From positions 1 to 34,942 of the forward strand of contig NZ_NIRR01000037.1 in the NCBI RefSeq assembly GCF_002204745.1: DNA of 34,942 nucleotides. Direction: 5' to 3'. The DNA comes from Hymenobacter amundsenii (GTDB lineage: Bacteria > Bacteroidota > Bacteroidia > Cytophagales > Hymenobacteraceae). Of this stretch, positions 1 to 10,544 are shown one piece after another. Under the pieces are notes generated by a model, which was given only the letters and a program-made list of their open reading frames with translations, searched no databases and was not told the origin of the DNA. The translations under genes and the position numbers were made by a program. How positions within the stretch are numbered: position 1 is the first letter of the stretch; every line of letters starts with the position of its first letter.

Positions 1-111
1 TTGCCGAAGTTGTGCGGGCGCTGCCGTGGAGTACTTGTCCCATAAGTTCGTGCGAAATTCCAGCCCGGAAAATACACCATCTCTCTCTGGGACTATACAC
101 CTAGTTGGTAA
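1..111 (+). pseudogene. Possible 3' end of a broken or frame-disrupted gene (TonB C-terminus-like)
   Basis: No single frame is open through this stretch. One frame reads AEVVRALPW near the left edge. Another reads VRAKFQPGKYTISLW and stops with TAA at 109-111. Together they resemble the end of a TonB C-terminal domain (V-R-A-L-P followed by V-R-x-K-F), but only if a frameshift lies between them at about 40-50. The stop would overlap the convergent lipoprotein gene by 11 bp. The window edge cuts the rest. It could equally be non-coding. Confidence 0.2.
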
Positions 112-904
112 TCCACCATTCGCTATAGTCCCGATGCATATTTAGATTATTGAAGTGGGGCTCATTTTTCGCATTCTTCCTTACTGTGCTTGCCACTTTC
201 CCAGCTTCAAGCCCGTAGCGTAAGTGCTCGGATGCCCATGCTAGAGGTTGGGTTTTACCAGTAGAATTGTTGGTCCACACGCCTTCAAATAGCACCTCTC
301 CGCCTTTTGAGGGGCTATCGGGGCTTTGTACAAACCCAATTAACTCCTGTTCCTCAACTCTGAAATCAGCCGTGAAACGACCAGCAATAATGTCAGCTTT
401 TGGGTAAGTCGATAATTCACGTAGCTCAAACGTTCCTAACAAGGATTGCGCCGTGGAGTCATTCTCCATCTCACGTTCGTCTGCTATAGCTTGCTGCAAC
501 TCAACAGCCGTCATTTGCGGTTGCTTGAGCAATTGAGTCAACCGGATTTCGCCTTCAAAGGCGTTTATCTGGCCGTCGCGGCGGTTCTTACCCCGAATAT
601 GCAGCAAGTCGGGGTGGTTCTCATCCGGCTTCACCTCCAATATAATGCACTCCATCAACTGGCGGTCAGAATTGCGGAAGCCATACAGTGCTACCCTGTG
701 CCCATTGATTTTTTTCTCTACCAACGGCAGCACATCATATCTTGCCAAAAAAGCCCGCAGAGTGGCAGGAAAGTAGGTTGCGCCCTGCGTCGGCATAACG
801 CCCGTCTGGTTAACCGGCGGCGCAGCAACCTGCCGGTCAGAACGCTGCTGCTGGCAAGCAACAGCACCCAGCAGACTGGTCAGCAATAGAAGACGGCATC
901 CCAT
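101..904 (-). CDS. Putative lipoprotein of unknown function
   Basis: This encodes 267 residues. The N-terminus is a short hydrophobic signal (residues 3-16) ending in a lipobox-like A-V-A-C with the cysteine at residue 17, so the mature protein is probably lipid-anchored. No domain was recognised in the rest. It is hydrophilic, contains a Q/P-rich linker after the cysteine (about 18-45) and ends in tryptophan-tyrosine-rich sequence (S-E-W-W). The ATG lies 2 bp after the recQ stop, which suggests a shared transcript, although a lipoprotein has no obvious functional link with a helicase. The pairing may be positional only. Confidence 0.75.
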   Translation of the reverse strand: MGCRLLLLTSLLGAVACQQQRSDRQVAAPPVNQTGVMPTQGATYFPATLRAFLARYDVLPLVEKKINGHRVALYGFRNSDRQLMECIILEVKPDENHPDLLHIRGKNRRDGQINAFEGEIRLTQLLKQPQMTAVELQQAIADEREMENDSTAQSLLGTFELRELSTYPKADIIAGRFTADFRVEEQELIGFVQSPDSPSKGGEVLFEGVWTNNSTGKTQPLAWASEHLRYGLEAGKVASTVRKNAKNEPHFNNLNMHRDYSEWWITN

Positions 905-906
905 AG

Positions 907-3156
<2,250 letters not shown>

Positions 3157-3313
3157 AAGGTAAAGATAAGGCGAATTGCGGCGGGGTGAAAGGATGCTGT
3201 TAACCCCCCGAAGGCGGGAATCGTGCACGAAGCCCACAAAATCGTGCACGGCCAGCCGTGGCAGACTCCCGTACAAGAGGCTATCAGTTCACTTAACCTT
3301 TACCCCTTCACTT

Positions 3314-3658
3314 ATGAATCAATCCACCGCCTCCGCTACCCAAAACCAGCAAGTTCTCGACGCCCTCGCTCGTTGCATTGCCGCCTGCGAAATGTGTGCT
3401 ACCGCCTGCCTGCACGAAGACGATATTAAGATGATGGTGCCCTGCATCCGCCTCGACCGCGACTGCGCCGACATCTGCCGCCTTACCCACGCCTTTATCG
3501 CCCGCAGCTCCGACCACGCCCAGCACGTGCTCAAGGAGTGCATCGAAATCTGCCAGAAGTGCGCCGACGAGTGCGGCCAGCATAAGCACGACCATTGCAA
3601 GCAGTGCGCCGACGCCTGCCGCGCCTGTGTAGAGGCCTGCAAGAGCTACCAGAAGTAA
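3314..3658 (+). CDS. Four-helix bundle copper-storage-type protein (Csp/DUF326 family)
   Basis: This encodes 114 residues with 16 cysteines, mostly spaced as C-x3-C or C-x2-C along predicted amphipathic helices (for example RCIAACEMCATAC, ECIEICQKCADEC and CKQCADACRACVEAC). This matches the copper-storage proteins, where cysteines line the inside of a four-helix bundle and bind many Cu(I) ions. No signal peptide is present, so a cytosolic store of the Csp3 type is the better guess than the exported Csp1 type. A histidine-rich turn (GQHKHDHC) lies before the last helix. The ATG at 3314 was chosen because the codons upstream read as non-coding sequence. It is divergent from recQ and convergent with the amylase gene. 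A long hairpin follows its stop. Confidence 0.9.
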   Translation: MNQSTASATQNQQVLDALARCIAACEMCATACLHEDDIKMMVPCIRLDRDCADICRLTHAFIARSSDHAQHVLKECIEICQKCADECGQHKHDHCKQCADACRACVEACKSYQK

Positions 3659-3684
3659 ACCAGCAGGTTACAGGTTACAATAGC

Positions 3685-3783
3685 ACGTCATTCTGACGAA
3701 GGAAGGATTTTCTCACGTTTAAACAGTCGTCATAACAACGACTCGTCTAGCGTGAGAGGATCCTTCCTTCGTTAGGATGACGT
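3685..3783 (+). terminator. Long hairpin between convergent genes, GTCAT-family palindromic repeat
   Basis: The arms 3685-3717 and 3751-3783 pair over 33 positions. The 33-nt loop contains a second small stem (AGTCGT/ACGACT). A T-rich run follows the right arm. All four non-Watson-Crick positions are G-U pairs when read as RNA from the + strand, but A-C mismatches when read from the - strand. The structure therefore suits the transcript of the copper-protein gene, though it could also stop the amylase transcript. The left arm begins ACGTCATTCTGACGAAGG, which places it in the dispersed family described at 31789-31893. Confidence 0.75.
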
Positions 3784-3831
3784 TTTGCTTTTTTATCGTC
3801 CAGTGTGGTAAGCGAAGCGGCGGCATCCCTC

Positions 3832-5733
3832 CTACTTCCCCAACTCCAACACTACGGCCGTTTGAGCCGGCAACTGCAACGTTGTTAGGTCTGCTACGGC
3901 CTCGCCCGTCAGCACGTTGCGCGCTTTGCTGAAGCCGCTCATGCGTTCGGTAAAGCGGGCGGTGGGCAGGCTGGCGGGCTTGTCGGTGGTGTTGGTGGCC
4001 ACCATCACGGTACCGGCGGCATCGTAGCGGAAGTACACGTAAAGGCCATTTTCGGGCAGGTACTGCATCAGTTGGCCCGAGCTAAGCGCGGGATGGTCGC
4101 GACGATAGGTGGCCAGGGTGCGCACGAAGTTAAAGGCGTCGTTTTCGGCCGGGGTACGGCCGGCGGTGGTGAACTTGTTCTGCTTATCGCCCGCGAAACC
4201 ACCCGGAAAATCCCGGCGCACTTCGGCATCCGAGGGGTCCTTGTAGTTTTTCATCAGGATTTCGGTGCCGTAATACATGCTCGGGATGCCGCGGGTGGTC
4301 AGCAGCCAGGTCAGGCCCATTTTATACTTGGCCACGTCTTCGCCCACCTCCGAGAGGTAGCGGTTGTGGTCGTGGTTGTCGAGGAAGGTTACGAGCTTGC
4401 TGGGGTCCTGGTACACGGCATCCTGGGCCAGGGCCTGATATACCTTCTGGGCCCCGCCATCCCAACTGGTAGCGGCGGGGGTGCCGGTTTCGCGCAGGCC
4501 GGCCAGCATCCCGTTTTCGAGCACGAAATCGAGGGCCCCGGGCTGGTTGGATTTGAAGGGAAAGTCGATTTTGTTGCGCACGTAGTAGGCCTGGTCCACC
4601 ACGTTGTTCACCGACGATTCGCCGAAGATGTGGATGCTCGGGTACTCGGCCAGCAGGGCCGCGTTGCAGCGGTTCATGAAGGGCTGGTCGTTGTACATGT
4701 AGGTATCAATCCGCCAGGCATCCACCCCAAACATTTCCACCGACCAGAGCGCATGCTGAATCAGGAAGTTGGCCACGTAGGGGTTCTGCTGGTTGAGGTC
4801 GGGCAGGAAGGGCACGAACCAGCCGTCGGTAGTCACGAGCCGGTCTATTTTGGCGGAATGCGGGTCGGTAATGGGCTGCTGGCGGTAGCTGGTATTGGTG
4901 TAGGTGGGCCACTGGTGCAGCCAGTCCTTCGAGGGCAAATCCTTCACGAACCAGTGGTTGATGCCAATATGGTTGTACACGGCATCCTGCACCACTTTAA
5001 GGCCCAGGCTGTGGGCGTTCTGCACAAAGTTGAGGTAAGCCGCGTTGCCACCCAGCCGCTTATCCACGCTGTAGTGGTCGGTAAAACCGTAGCCGTGGTA
5101 GGCCGAGCGCATGGTGCCGCCCTCGTCGGTGAGGGGCTGGTTGTTCTCGATAACGGGCGTAAGCCAGACGGCGGTTACGCCCAGCTCTTTCAGGTAGTTG
5201 AGGTGCTGAGCCGCGCCTTGCAAGTCGCCGCCGTGGCGCATAAAGGGATTGGCCCGGTCGGCATTGGGGTCGGCTAAGTCCGCGAACTTATCATTGCGCG
5301 GGTCGCCGTTGGCAAACCGATCGGGCATAGCCAGATAGATGAAATCGGCATCCGTCACGCCCTGGCCCTTGGGGCGGTTGTCGCGGGCCCGCAGCTCCCA
5401 TTTCTGGGTAACGAGCGTACGGCCGTTGCGGCCCGTCAGGCGCACAGTGCCGGGCCGGGTATTGGGGGCAATTGTGAGGTCGAGGAAAGCATAGTTGGGG
5501 TTCTCGACGGTGCTGGCTTTGACAAGCGTGACGCCGGGATAGTTGACGGTGTAGGTGAGGGTGCCGGCCTGCGGGCCGTACACGAGCAACTGCACCTTAG
5601 GGTCCTTCATCCCCACCCACCAGTTGGTCGGGTTCAGGCGGGTGATGGACTGGGCCGGAGCCAAAAGCGGTAACAGGAGCAAGAGCAGCAGCAACAGCCG
5701 GCACGGAAGCAGTTGGCGAACAGATTTTCTCAT
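3832..5733 (-). CDS. Secreted GH13 alpha-amylase / cyclomaltodextrinase family protein
   Basis: This is a glycoside hydrolase that cleaves alpha-1,4 (possibly alpha-1,6) glucans such as starch, pullulan or cyclodextrins. It encodes 633 residues. The signal peptide is leucine-rich and ends in A-P-A-Q at about residue 28. An N-terminal beta-sandwich (about 29-115) resembles the cyclomaltodextrinase N-domain. The GH13 barrel starts near D-A-D-F-I-Y-L at 128. The nucleophile is D343 (W-R-I-D), the acid/base is E372 (F-G-E-S) and the third acid is D455 (D-N-H-D). A beta-sandwich C-domain ends the protein. Length and order match neopullulanase/cyclomaltodextrinase-like enzymes of Bacteroidota. No SusC/SusD pair is adjacent, so it appears to be a solitary gene. 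It probably acts in the periplasm or is exported. Exact substrate cannot be read from sequence. Confidence 0.92.
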   Translation of the reverse strand: MRKSVRQLLPCRLLLLLLLLLPLLAPAQSITRLNPTNWWVGMKDPKVQLLVYGPQAGTLTYTVNYPGVTLVKASTVENPNYAFLDLTIAPNTRPGTVRLTGRNGRTLVTQKWELRARDNRPKGQGVTDADFIYLAMPDRFANGDPRNDKFADLADPNADRANPFMRHGGDLQGAAQHLNYLKELGVTAVWLTPVIENNQPLTDEGGTMRSAYHGYGFTDHYSVDKRLGGNAAYLNFVQNAHSLGLKVVQDAVYNHIGINHWFVKDLPSKDWLHQWPTYTNTSYRQQPITDPHSAKIDRLVTTDGWFVPFLPDLNQQNPYVANFLIQHALWSVEMFGVDAWRIDTYMYNDQPFMNRCNAALLAEYPSIHIFGESSVNNVVDQAYYVRNKIDFPFKSNQPGALDFVLENGMLAGLRETGTPAATSWDGGAQKVYQALAQDAVYQDPSKLVTFLDNHDHNRYLSEVGEDVAKYKMGLTWLLTTRGIPSMYYGTEILMKNYKDPSDAEVRRDFPGGFAGDKQNKFTTAGRTPAENDAFNFVRTLATYRRDHPALSSGQLMQYLPENGLYVYFRYDAAGTVMVATNTTDKPASLPTARFTERMSGFSKARNVLTGEAVADLTTLQLPAQTAVVLELGK

Positions 5734-5756
5734 CGGAAGGGGTGCAAATCAGGCCG

Positions 5757-5775
5757 GTAAGGTACTCAAGAGTAC
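5757..5775 (-). promoter_or_regulatory. Candidate -7 element with overlapping dyad upstream of the amylase gene
   Basis: On the - strand TACCTTAC (5757-5764) is a near match to the Bacteroidota -7 motif TAnnTTTG and lies 24-31 bases before the ATG. A perfect dyad GTACTC-AA-GAGTAC (5762-5775) overlaps its upstream edge, as an operator would. No -33 TTG was found at the usual distance. No regulator gene is nearby. Confidence 0.35.
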
Positions 5776-6182
5776 GGATAGAGATTTTGGGAAGGCCAGG
5801 ATTGGGCCCTTTGCCCCACTACTGCCCAACGGCTGATGGCGAGTTGCCTCGTTAGCAGTAGCAATATACGATTTGCACCAAAAATAATATAAATATTATC
5901 ATTTTATATAACTATGAAAACTATAACGATACACTGATTTTATTTTACTATTTTATTTCGATATGTTTACAACATGTTTTTAACAATAAAATTTTTAACT
6001 ATTTGAACTGCAAATCCAGTTTTGCCTCAAACGGTTAAAAGTATCCAATGGCTTACCGGGTAATCCTGGTAGCGCTAAAACGCACTTGCTTTGAGCCCCG
6101 ATATGCTTGCTGACTGCCTGGTCAAAACCAGTCCACTGTTTCTGATGGAACCTGAAACGCAGAACTTATAAATCGCCGTCAC
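5776..6182. other. AT-rich intergenic region between the amylase gene and the polysaccharide locus
   Basis: There is no supported gene here. The stretch 5870-6000 is strongly AT-rich, in contrast to the coding regions. TATGTTTA at 5962-5969 (+) is a one-mismatch version of the -7 motif TAnnTTTG and could start transcription of the sugar transferase gene with a leader of about 210 bases. The remainder holds no clear hairpin or repeat. Confidence 0.4.
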
Positions 6183-6818
6183 ATGGAAAGTCAACTTACT
6201 CATCATCACCGTTTTGCTGCTCATAGCTGGGGTTTGGAGAAGCGGGTCGTTGATTGCCTTTTCTCCCTACTGATTGTAGCTTTTTTCCTGAGTTGGCTGG
6301 TCCCGATCATTGCTGTGCTTATCAAACTCGATTCCTCAGGCCCAGTTTTCTTTCGGCAATTGCGCACGGGCAAGGATGGATTGCCTTTCTACTGCCTCAA
6401 ATTCCGCAGTATGTGCGTCAACAGCGAGTGCGACTCGCGGCAGGCTTCGCGCGAAGACCAGCGCATTACCCGCGTCGGACGGCTATTGCGCAAAACCAGC
6501 CTCGATGAGCTTCCGCAGTTTTTCAATGTGCTCCGGGGCGAAATGTCGGTGGTAGGCCCTCGGCCTCACATGCTCAAGCACACGGAGCAGTACAATGGTT
6601 TGCTCGAGAACTTCATGATTCGCCACGCCGTCCCCCCCGGCATTACGGGCTGGGCGCAAGTGATTGGCTGCCGGGGCGAAACCCGGGAGGTTTCGGCCAT
6701 GGCCAAGCGCCTGGAAGCCGACCTCTGGTACATGGAGAATTGGTCGTTTTTACTTGACATCAAGATAATACTGCTCACCATCCAAGTTTGCATCCAAGAC
6801 ACCAAGCACGTCTACTAA
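6183..6818 (+). CDS. Undecaprenyl-phosphate sugar-1-phosphate transferase (exopolysaccharide priming enzyme)
   Basis: This enzyme transfers a sugar phosphate from a nucleotide sugar to the lipid carrier undecaprenyl phosphate, the first step of polysaccharide assembly at the inner membrane. It encodes 211 residues. One hydrophobic segment lies at about 24-48, followed by S-S-G-P-V-F-F-R-Q (51-59). The motifs K-F-R-S-M (73-77), L-D-E-L-P-Q (107-112, containing the catalytic Asp-Glu pair), G-P-R-P-H (125-129) and G-I-T-G-W-A-Q (153-159) are all present. This is the short PglC-like form without the N-terminal four-helix domain of WbaP-type enzymes. It is the only + strand gene of the polysaccharide locus and probably has its own promoter. 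The sugar specificity cannot be read. Confidence 0.92.
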   Translation: MESQLTHHHRFAAHSWGLEKRVVDCLFSLLIVAFFLSWLVPIIAVLIKLDSSGPVFFRQLRTGKDGLPFYCLKFRSMCVNSECDSRQASREDQRITRVGRLLRKTSLDELPQFFNVLRGEMSVVGPRPHMLKHTEQYNGLLENFMIRHAVPPGITGWAQVIGCRGETREVSAMAKRLEADLWYMENWSFLLDIKIILLTIQVCIQDTKHVY

Positions 6819-7030
6819 AACAAAACCCTCTCGGCTGCCGCGCAACAACGGTTCTATGTGGCGGCTGGGAGGATTTGTCGCCCGTAACCACCAAGAGCTC
6901 AGGCAGTATTTGACTGACGTATGGTTACCACCTCTCCGATTTCCCCATCTGCTTAACCAGCTATCAAGGTTAAGCCAGCAGGCAATCAATTACAGCTAGC
7001 GGTGCCGGGAAGCCAGCTGGCAAGCAAAAG

Positions 7031-7098
7031 CCAATCAGCCGCCACGAGCAAGGGCCACGTTCAATAGAATGTGGCCCTTGCTCGTGGCGGCTGATTGG
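7031..7098. terminator. Perfect 28-bp hairpin between convergent genes
   Basis: The arms 7031-7058 and 7071-7098 are exact reverse complements over 28 bases. One G-T and three further pairs can extend the stem to 32 with a 4-base loop (7063-7066). It sits between the convergent sugar transferase and polymerase genes and would serve both strands. The remaining gap (6819-7171) shows no gene. Just to the right, CTGATTGGTAACTGG and CTGATTGGTAGCTGG form a short direct repeat. There is no T-run, so termination by the usual intrinsic mechanism is not certain. Confidence 0.7.
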
Positions 7099-7171
7099 TA
7101 ACTGGAAGTTGCTACTGATTGGTAGCTGGCACATGATGCGTAGCCTCAGGCCCACGCCGCCGCGAGTTGGA

Positions 7172-8839
7172 TCAGCTAGTAGCCGAACCCTGCCCAGCGT
7201 CCTGAAACAGGCGGCTCAGCAACCGAGCGACACTGTAGAGCAGCACGTACGAGAAAACCAGCTGCAGCCAGCCCCGGGTCAGGAACGTAACACTGAACAC
7301 GACACTTTCGAAGGGCAGAAATTGAAACACGCCCGTCAGGGCCAGCAGCGCGCACAGGCTGAAGCGAATACCGGCCGCCGAAGCCGTATCGCGCACCACC
7401 AGCTTATCGAAGAGACTGAAAACGGGAATCATGCCCAGGCCCAGAATCAGCAGGTACCACCAGCCGAACGCGGCCATGCCGGTACCGGCAAAATGCCCGG
7501 TGCGGAAGCCGCTGAGCGTTTCCTGCACGTTGCCGGCCGTGTAGAACAGGTAGTCGCCGAAGGAGCAGACCAGGATTTGTGTTTTGTCGACGTTGATTCC
7601 CAGAAATCGAATCAACGGGTCGGGCAGCGACGACCAGATGTAATCGATGGTGTAGCGGTAAATAGCGGGGTTTTCGTTGCCCACCTGGCGGTTGAGCAGC
7701 AGGCTTTCGTCGTTGAACTTGAGGTTGGCGAAGCGGGCTGTAAATATGTTATCGAGGTAACTCTCATCCCAGGCCGAAATACCATGGTAGTCGATGGCCC
7801 GGTAGTCACGAAGGGCTTCCTCGTCCCAGAAGGCCTCGTAAGTAAGGCTGATGAGTTCGGACTTGGATATGTCGTGCCGCTTTTCGCGCACAATGACCAT
7901 GGCCGTGCCCAAATCGGACATCGGGCCCATCAGAAACCAGATGCCCAGGCCCGCCAGCAGTACATTGCGCCAGCGCAGCAAGTTGTTTTCAAACACCCCC
8001 AGCAGCAGTCCCAGCCCGTACGAAAAGCCCACGGCGGTAAAGCTGAGCATGAATGCGGCCCGGCTGTTGCGGCCAATACTCACGACGAACAGCATAATGG
8101 TGAACAGCAGCAGCCACAGGGCCGTACTTTTGGCTGGCCGCTGCTGGCTACCGTAAAGCCGGCCGCTGTAAATAAAGTAGGGCGCGTACGAGAACGGAAT
8201 CAGGGTCTGAATGAACTTGTCGGATGAGGAGCCGGTCATCGCCCAGCCGACCTGCGACACGACGTAGATGTAAAACATGGCGGCCACCCCAATCAAACCC
8301 ATCAGCCAGAGCTGCAGGTGGGTGGGTGGGGTATACACCCCCAAGCGTCGCAACAGGCTGCGGGTATGCAGCAGGCGGACCCGTGCCAGCACCCGGTAGC
8401 AGTAGTGGGCGGTCAGCAACACCAGCAGCGCCAGCATCGAATGCTCGAACACGGCGTAGGGCAGTTCCAGATTGGTTACCAGGGGTTTGCCTTCGAGCAG
8501 GGTAAAAAGCAGCGGCAGGTAAAATTGCGTGGCCCCGAAACCCAGCATCAGGAAGCTGGAAATCGGGTAGCGCGCCAGCGAGGAGTATGTCAGGAAGGTG
8601 GGTGTGAGCAGGGCCCATGCCCCGAGCACGTACAGCACGGCCACCTGGTTGGCCTGGGTAGCGAACCACAAGCTCTGAATTAGTGATGCCGCCACCAGCA
8701 CCACCCACGACCAGCGCACGAAGCCACGCAGAAAGGCGGGCCCGCGACGGACAGCGGGGGCCAGACCGACCGGAGCCGGGCCGACAAGGGCTGGGGGCGT
8801 GGGGCTGAGGGCAGGATGGTCGAGCAGAAGGGCGGGCAT
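7172..8839 (-). CDS. Polytopic membrane protein, candidate Wzy-type polysaccharide polymerase
   Basis: This encodes 555 residues with roughly ten or more hydrophobic segments and a large hydrophilic loop in the second half (around the sequence KRHDISKSE through RYTIDYIWSS). A conserved-looking R-N-S-R-A-A-F lies at the start of a membrane segment. This topology is that of O-antigen/exopolysaccharide repeat-unit polymerases, which are too diverse to name by motif. The position 29 bp after the flippase gene supports a role in polymerisation in the periplasm. The frame remains open upstream inside the flippase gene, but the ATG at 8839 is the first plausible start and leaves no overlap. It could also be a ligase-type membrane protein. 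Confidence 0.65.
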   Translation of the reverse strand: MPALLLDHPALSPTPPALVGPAPVGLAPAVRRGPAFLRGFVRWSWVVLVAASLIQSLWFATQANQVAVLYVLGAWALLTPTFLTYSSLARYPISSFLMLGFGATQFYLPLLFTLLEGKPLVTNLELPYAVFEHSMLALLVLLTAHYCYRVLARVRLLHTRSLLRRLGVYTPPTHLQLWLMGLIGVAAMFYIYVVSQVGWAMTGSSSDKFIQTLIPFSYAPYFIYSGRLYGSQQRPAKSTALWLLLFTIMLFVVSIGRNSRAAFMLSFTAVGFSYGLGLLLGVFENNLLRWRNVLLAGLGIWFLMGPMSDLGTAMVIVREKRHDISKSELISLTYEAFWDEEALRDYRAIDYHGISAWDESYLDNIFTARFANLKFNDESLLLNRQVGNENPAIYRYTIDYIWSSLPDPLIRFLGINVDKTQILVCSFGDYLFYTAGNVQETLSGFRTGHFAGTGMAAFGWWYLLILGLGMIPVFSLFDKLVVRDTASAAGIRFSLCALLALTGVFQFLPFESVVFSVTFLTRGWLQLVFSYVLLYSVARLLSRLFQDAGQGSATS

Positions 8840-8868
8840 GGGGCAGCGGTTGGGTGCTAAGCAGTGAA

Positions 8869-10419
8869 CTAGGCCGGTTCGGCAACAGGCTGGCGGCTGA
8901 TAATCCGCCACCATTCTCCCGCCATTTTCAGGGCCCGTTCGGTGGCCAGGCGGGGCAGCACCTGCCAATAGCGCCAGGCGTTGGCCCCCAGCCCCAGCAG
9001 GGCACCGGCCAGCGTCAGCCAGCGGAAAGCAGGTAGCCAGACAATTGCCAGGCAGGCGGCGGCAGCTAGCACCACCGATGTGAGCACGATGGCGTAGGCC
9101 TGCCGCGGCCATTGCAGGCCGTTGGCAGCTAGCCAGCGCCGAGCCACCAGTTGGTAGCCCACAGCCGCTACTATCTCGGCCACCAGCAAGGCCACCCCGA
9201 TACCCACCAGCCCCATCCCGGGCACCAGCCCGAACAGGCCACCCAACACGCAGCCTGCCGCCAACGCCGAGAGGACCACCTGGGGACGCAGCAGATTATT
9301 ACCCTTGACAACGGCAATGCCCGGCTGGATAAGCGCAAACACGAGCACGCCGATGGAGAGCAGGGCAAACAGCAGGGGGTGAAACGGAATCCGGCCCCGC
9401 GTCCAGAGCGCGTACAGGGGCTCCACTACCAGTTGCAGCACCACGGTAGCCGGGGCCATGATGCCGACTACAATAATCCAGATGGTGCCGAAAGCGGCCT
9501 CACAGCGCGCCTGATCGCGCTGGTGCAAAAAGCGCATGAGTTCCGGCATGAGCGGCTGCACGATGGTATTGAGCCCCTGCAGCGCCAGGTTGGAGCCAGT
9601 GCGCAGCGTTGAGAACGTTGCCAGGCCGGTGGTACCCACCAGCGCCGGCAAAAACAGCCGGATACCCTGCTGGCGCAGGTTTTCCAGCCCGCTCTTGCCC
9701 GACACGGCCAACGAGCGCACGAAGTTGTGGTAGCCCAGCCCCAGCGAAGGCGGGGTGTAGGTGATGCCCTCACGACGCAACAGCCGAAACAGATCGAGGT
9801 ATATAAGGCCCGTAAATAAAACGTTGGCTCCGGTCGTGATTACGGCCGTGAGTTGCAGGCTGGCCCCCAGTACCACGCTGGCAATGATAGTAACCACGAA
9901 AAAGATCGATAGCCCTAGCCCCCACCAAGCCATGCGCGGGTAGTAGCCAAAGGGCAACAGAACCTTGGTCATGAGCCCCGACAAACTGTTGGTCAGGCCC
10001 CACCCGATGCTGAACACTAACAGGGTCACGCCGCCTTCGTGCAGCAACCCGGGATTAGCCAGCTTTACGCTGTCGAAGAGGACCGACAGCGTATCAGTGG
10101 CCAGCAGCAACGCCACTGCTAGCGTCTGGACCGTGCTAATGAGCAGGCTAAAGAGCAGGCCCGACCATAGGTAACGGCTTAGCTGGGTGGGGTCGTTGCG
10201 GCCGATGCGCATGAACTCGTACATCAGAAAATCGTGGTGCCCCAGATCCACGAGCGACACCAGGCTGATAATCGCGGTAACCGCCAGCCACACCCCGTAG
10301 GCCTCTACGCTCCAGTATGTCAACATCACGGGTACCAGGGCCAGCTGCGAGACGATAGTAACCCCGATTTGCAACCAGGAAATGGCCGTACCGGAAATCA
10401 GCCTCTGGGCAGTTGACAT
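8869..10419 (-). CDS. Polysaccharide flippase (Wzx/MATE-like oligosaccharide transporter)
   Basis: This encodes 516 residues with about 12-14 membrane segments spread evenly, the pattern of the MOP superfamily of lipid-linked oligosaccharide flippases. The N-terminus (ISGTAISWLQIGVTIVSQL) is typical of polysaccharide biosynthesis proteins of this family. The middle carries G-L-E-N-L-R-Q-Q-G-I-R-L-F-L-P-A-L and T-L-R-T-G-S-N-L-A-L-Q, which resemble the region after the sixth helix in such proteins. It would move the undecaprenyl-linked repeat unit across the inner membrane. The start at 10419 (MSTAQRLISG) was preferred to an upstream in-frame ATG at 10473, because the extra residues look like leader sequence. 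It is followed closely by the polymerase gene. Confidence 0.85.
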   Translation of the reverse strand: MSTAQRLISGTAISWLQIGVTIVSQLALVPVMLTYWSVEAYGVWLAVTAIISLVSLVDLGHHDFLMYEFMRIGRNDPTQLSRYLWSGLLFSLLISTVQTLAVALLLATDTLSVLFDSVKLANPGLLHEGGVTLLVFSIGWGLTNSLSGLMTKVLLPFGYYPRMAWWGLGLSIFFVVTIIASVVLGASLQLTAVITTGANVLFTGLIYLDLFRLLRREGITYTPPSLGLGYHNFVRSLAVSGKSGLENLRQQGIRLFLPALVGTTGLATFSTLRTGSNLALQGLNTIVQPLMPELMRFLHQRDQARCEAAFGTIWIIVVGIMAPATVVLQLVVEPLYALWTRGRIPFHPLLFALLSIGVLVFALIQPGIAVVKGNNLLRPQVVLSALAAGCVLGGLFGLVPGMGLVGIGVALLVAEIVAAVGYQLVARRWLAANGLQWPRQAYAIVLTSVVLAAAACLAIVWLPAFRWLTLAGALLGLGANAWRYWQVLPRLATERALKMAGEWWRIISRQPVAEPA

Positions 10420-10505
10420 AGCGTGGTTGGTTGGATGTAATGAGGTGGCGACTACCACTTGGCTTTGCAGCAAGCTATAATCGGCCGGGCAATTTTGGCA
10501 TTATG

Positions 10506-10513
10506 TAAACATA
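10506..10513 (-). promoter_or_regulatory. Candidate -7 promoter element for the flippase-polymerase operon
   Basis: On the - strand TATGTTTA is a one-mismatch match to TAnnTTTG, set in an AT-rich stretch (10500-10540) about 90 bases before the flippase ATG. The same TATGTTTA occurs upstream of the sugar transferase gene, and TATGTTTG lies before the glycosyltransferase operon. Confidence 0.35.
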
Positions 10514-10544
10514 TACATTTTTTATAAATTTTATCATTATGCCG

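Noticed and set aside
3157..3276. 40-residue N-terminal extension of RecQ
   Set aside because: The extension has no similarity to RecQ proteins and overlaps the divergent promoter region.
4072..5277. 401-codon open frame antisense to the amylase gene
   Set aside because: The product is rich in Gly, Val and His with no domain, and it mirrors a strong GH13 gene on the other strand. High GC makes such antisense frames common.
5882..5906. AT-rich near-palindrome ATAATATAAATATTAT
   Set aside because: Low-complexity AT sequence gives such symmetry by chance and nothing else supports a site.
7109..8227. 372-codon open frame antisense to the polymerase gene
   Set aside because: Its beginning crosses the gap after the terminator and the rest is complementary to membrane-protein codons, with no protein-like pattern.
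8840..9112. N-terminal extension of the polymerase reading frame into the flippase gene
   Set aside because: The extra 91 residues are out of frame with the conserved flippase and look random. The ATG at 8839 gives normal spacing.
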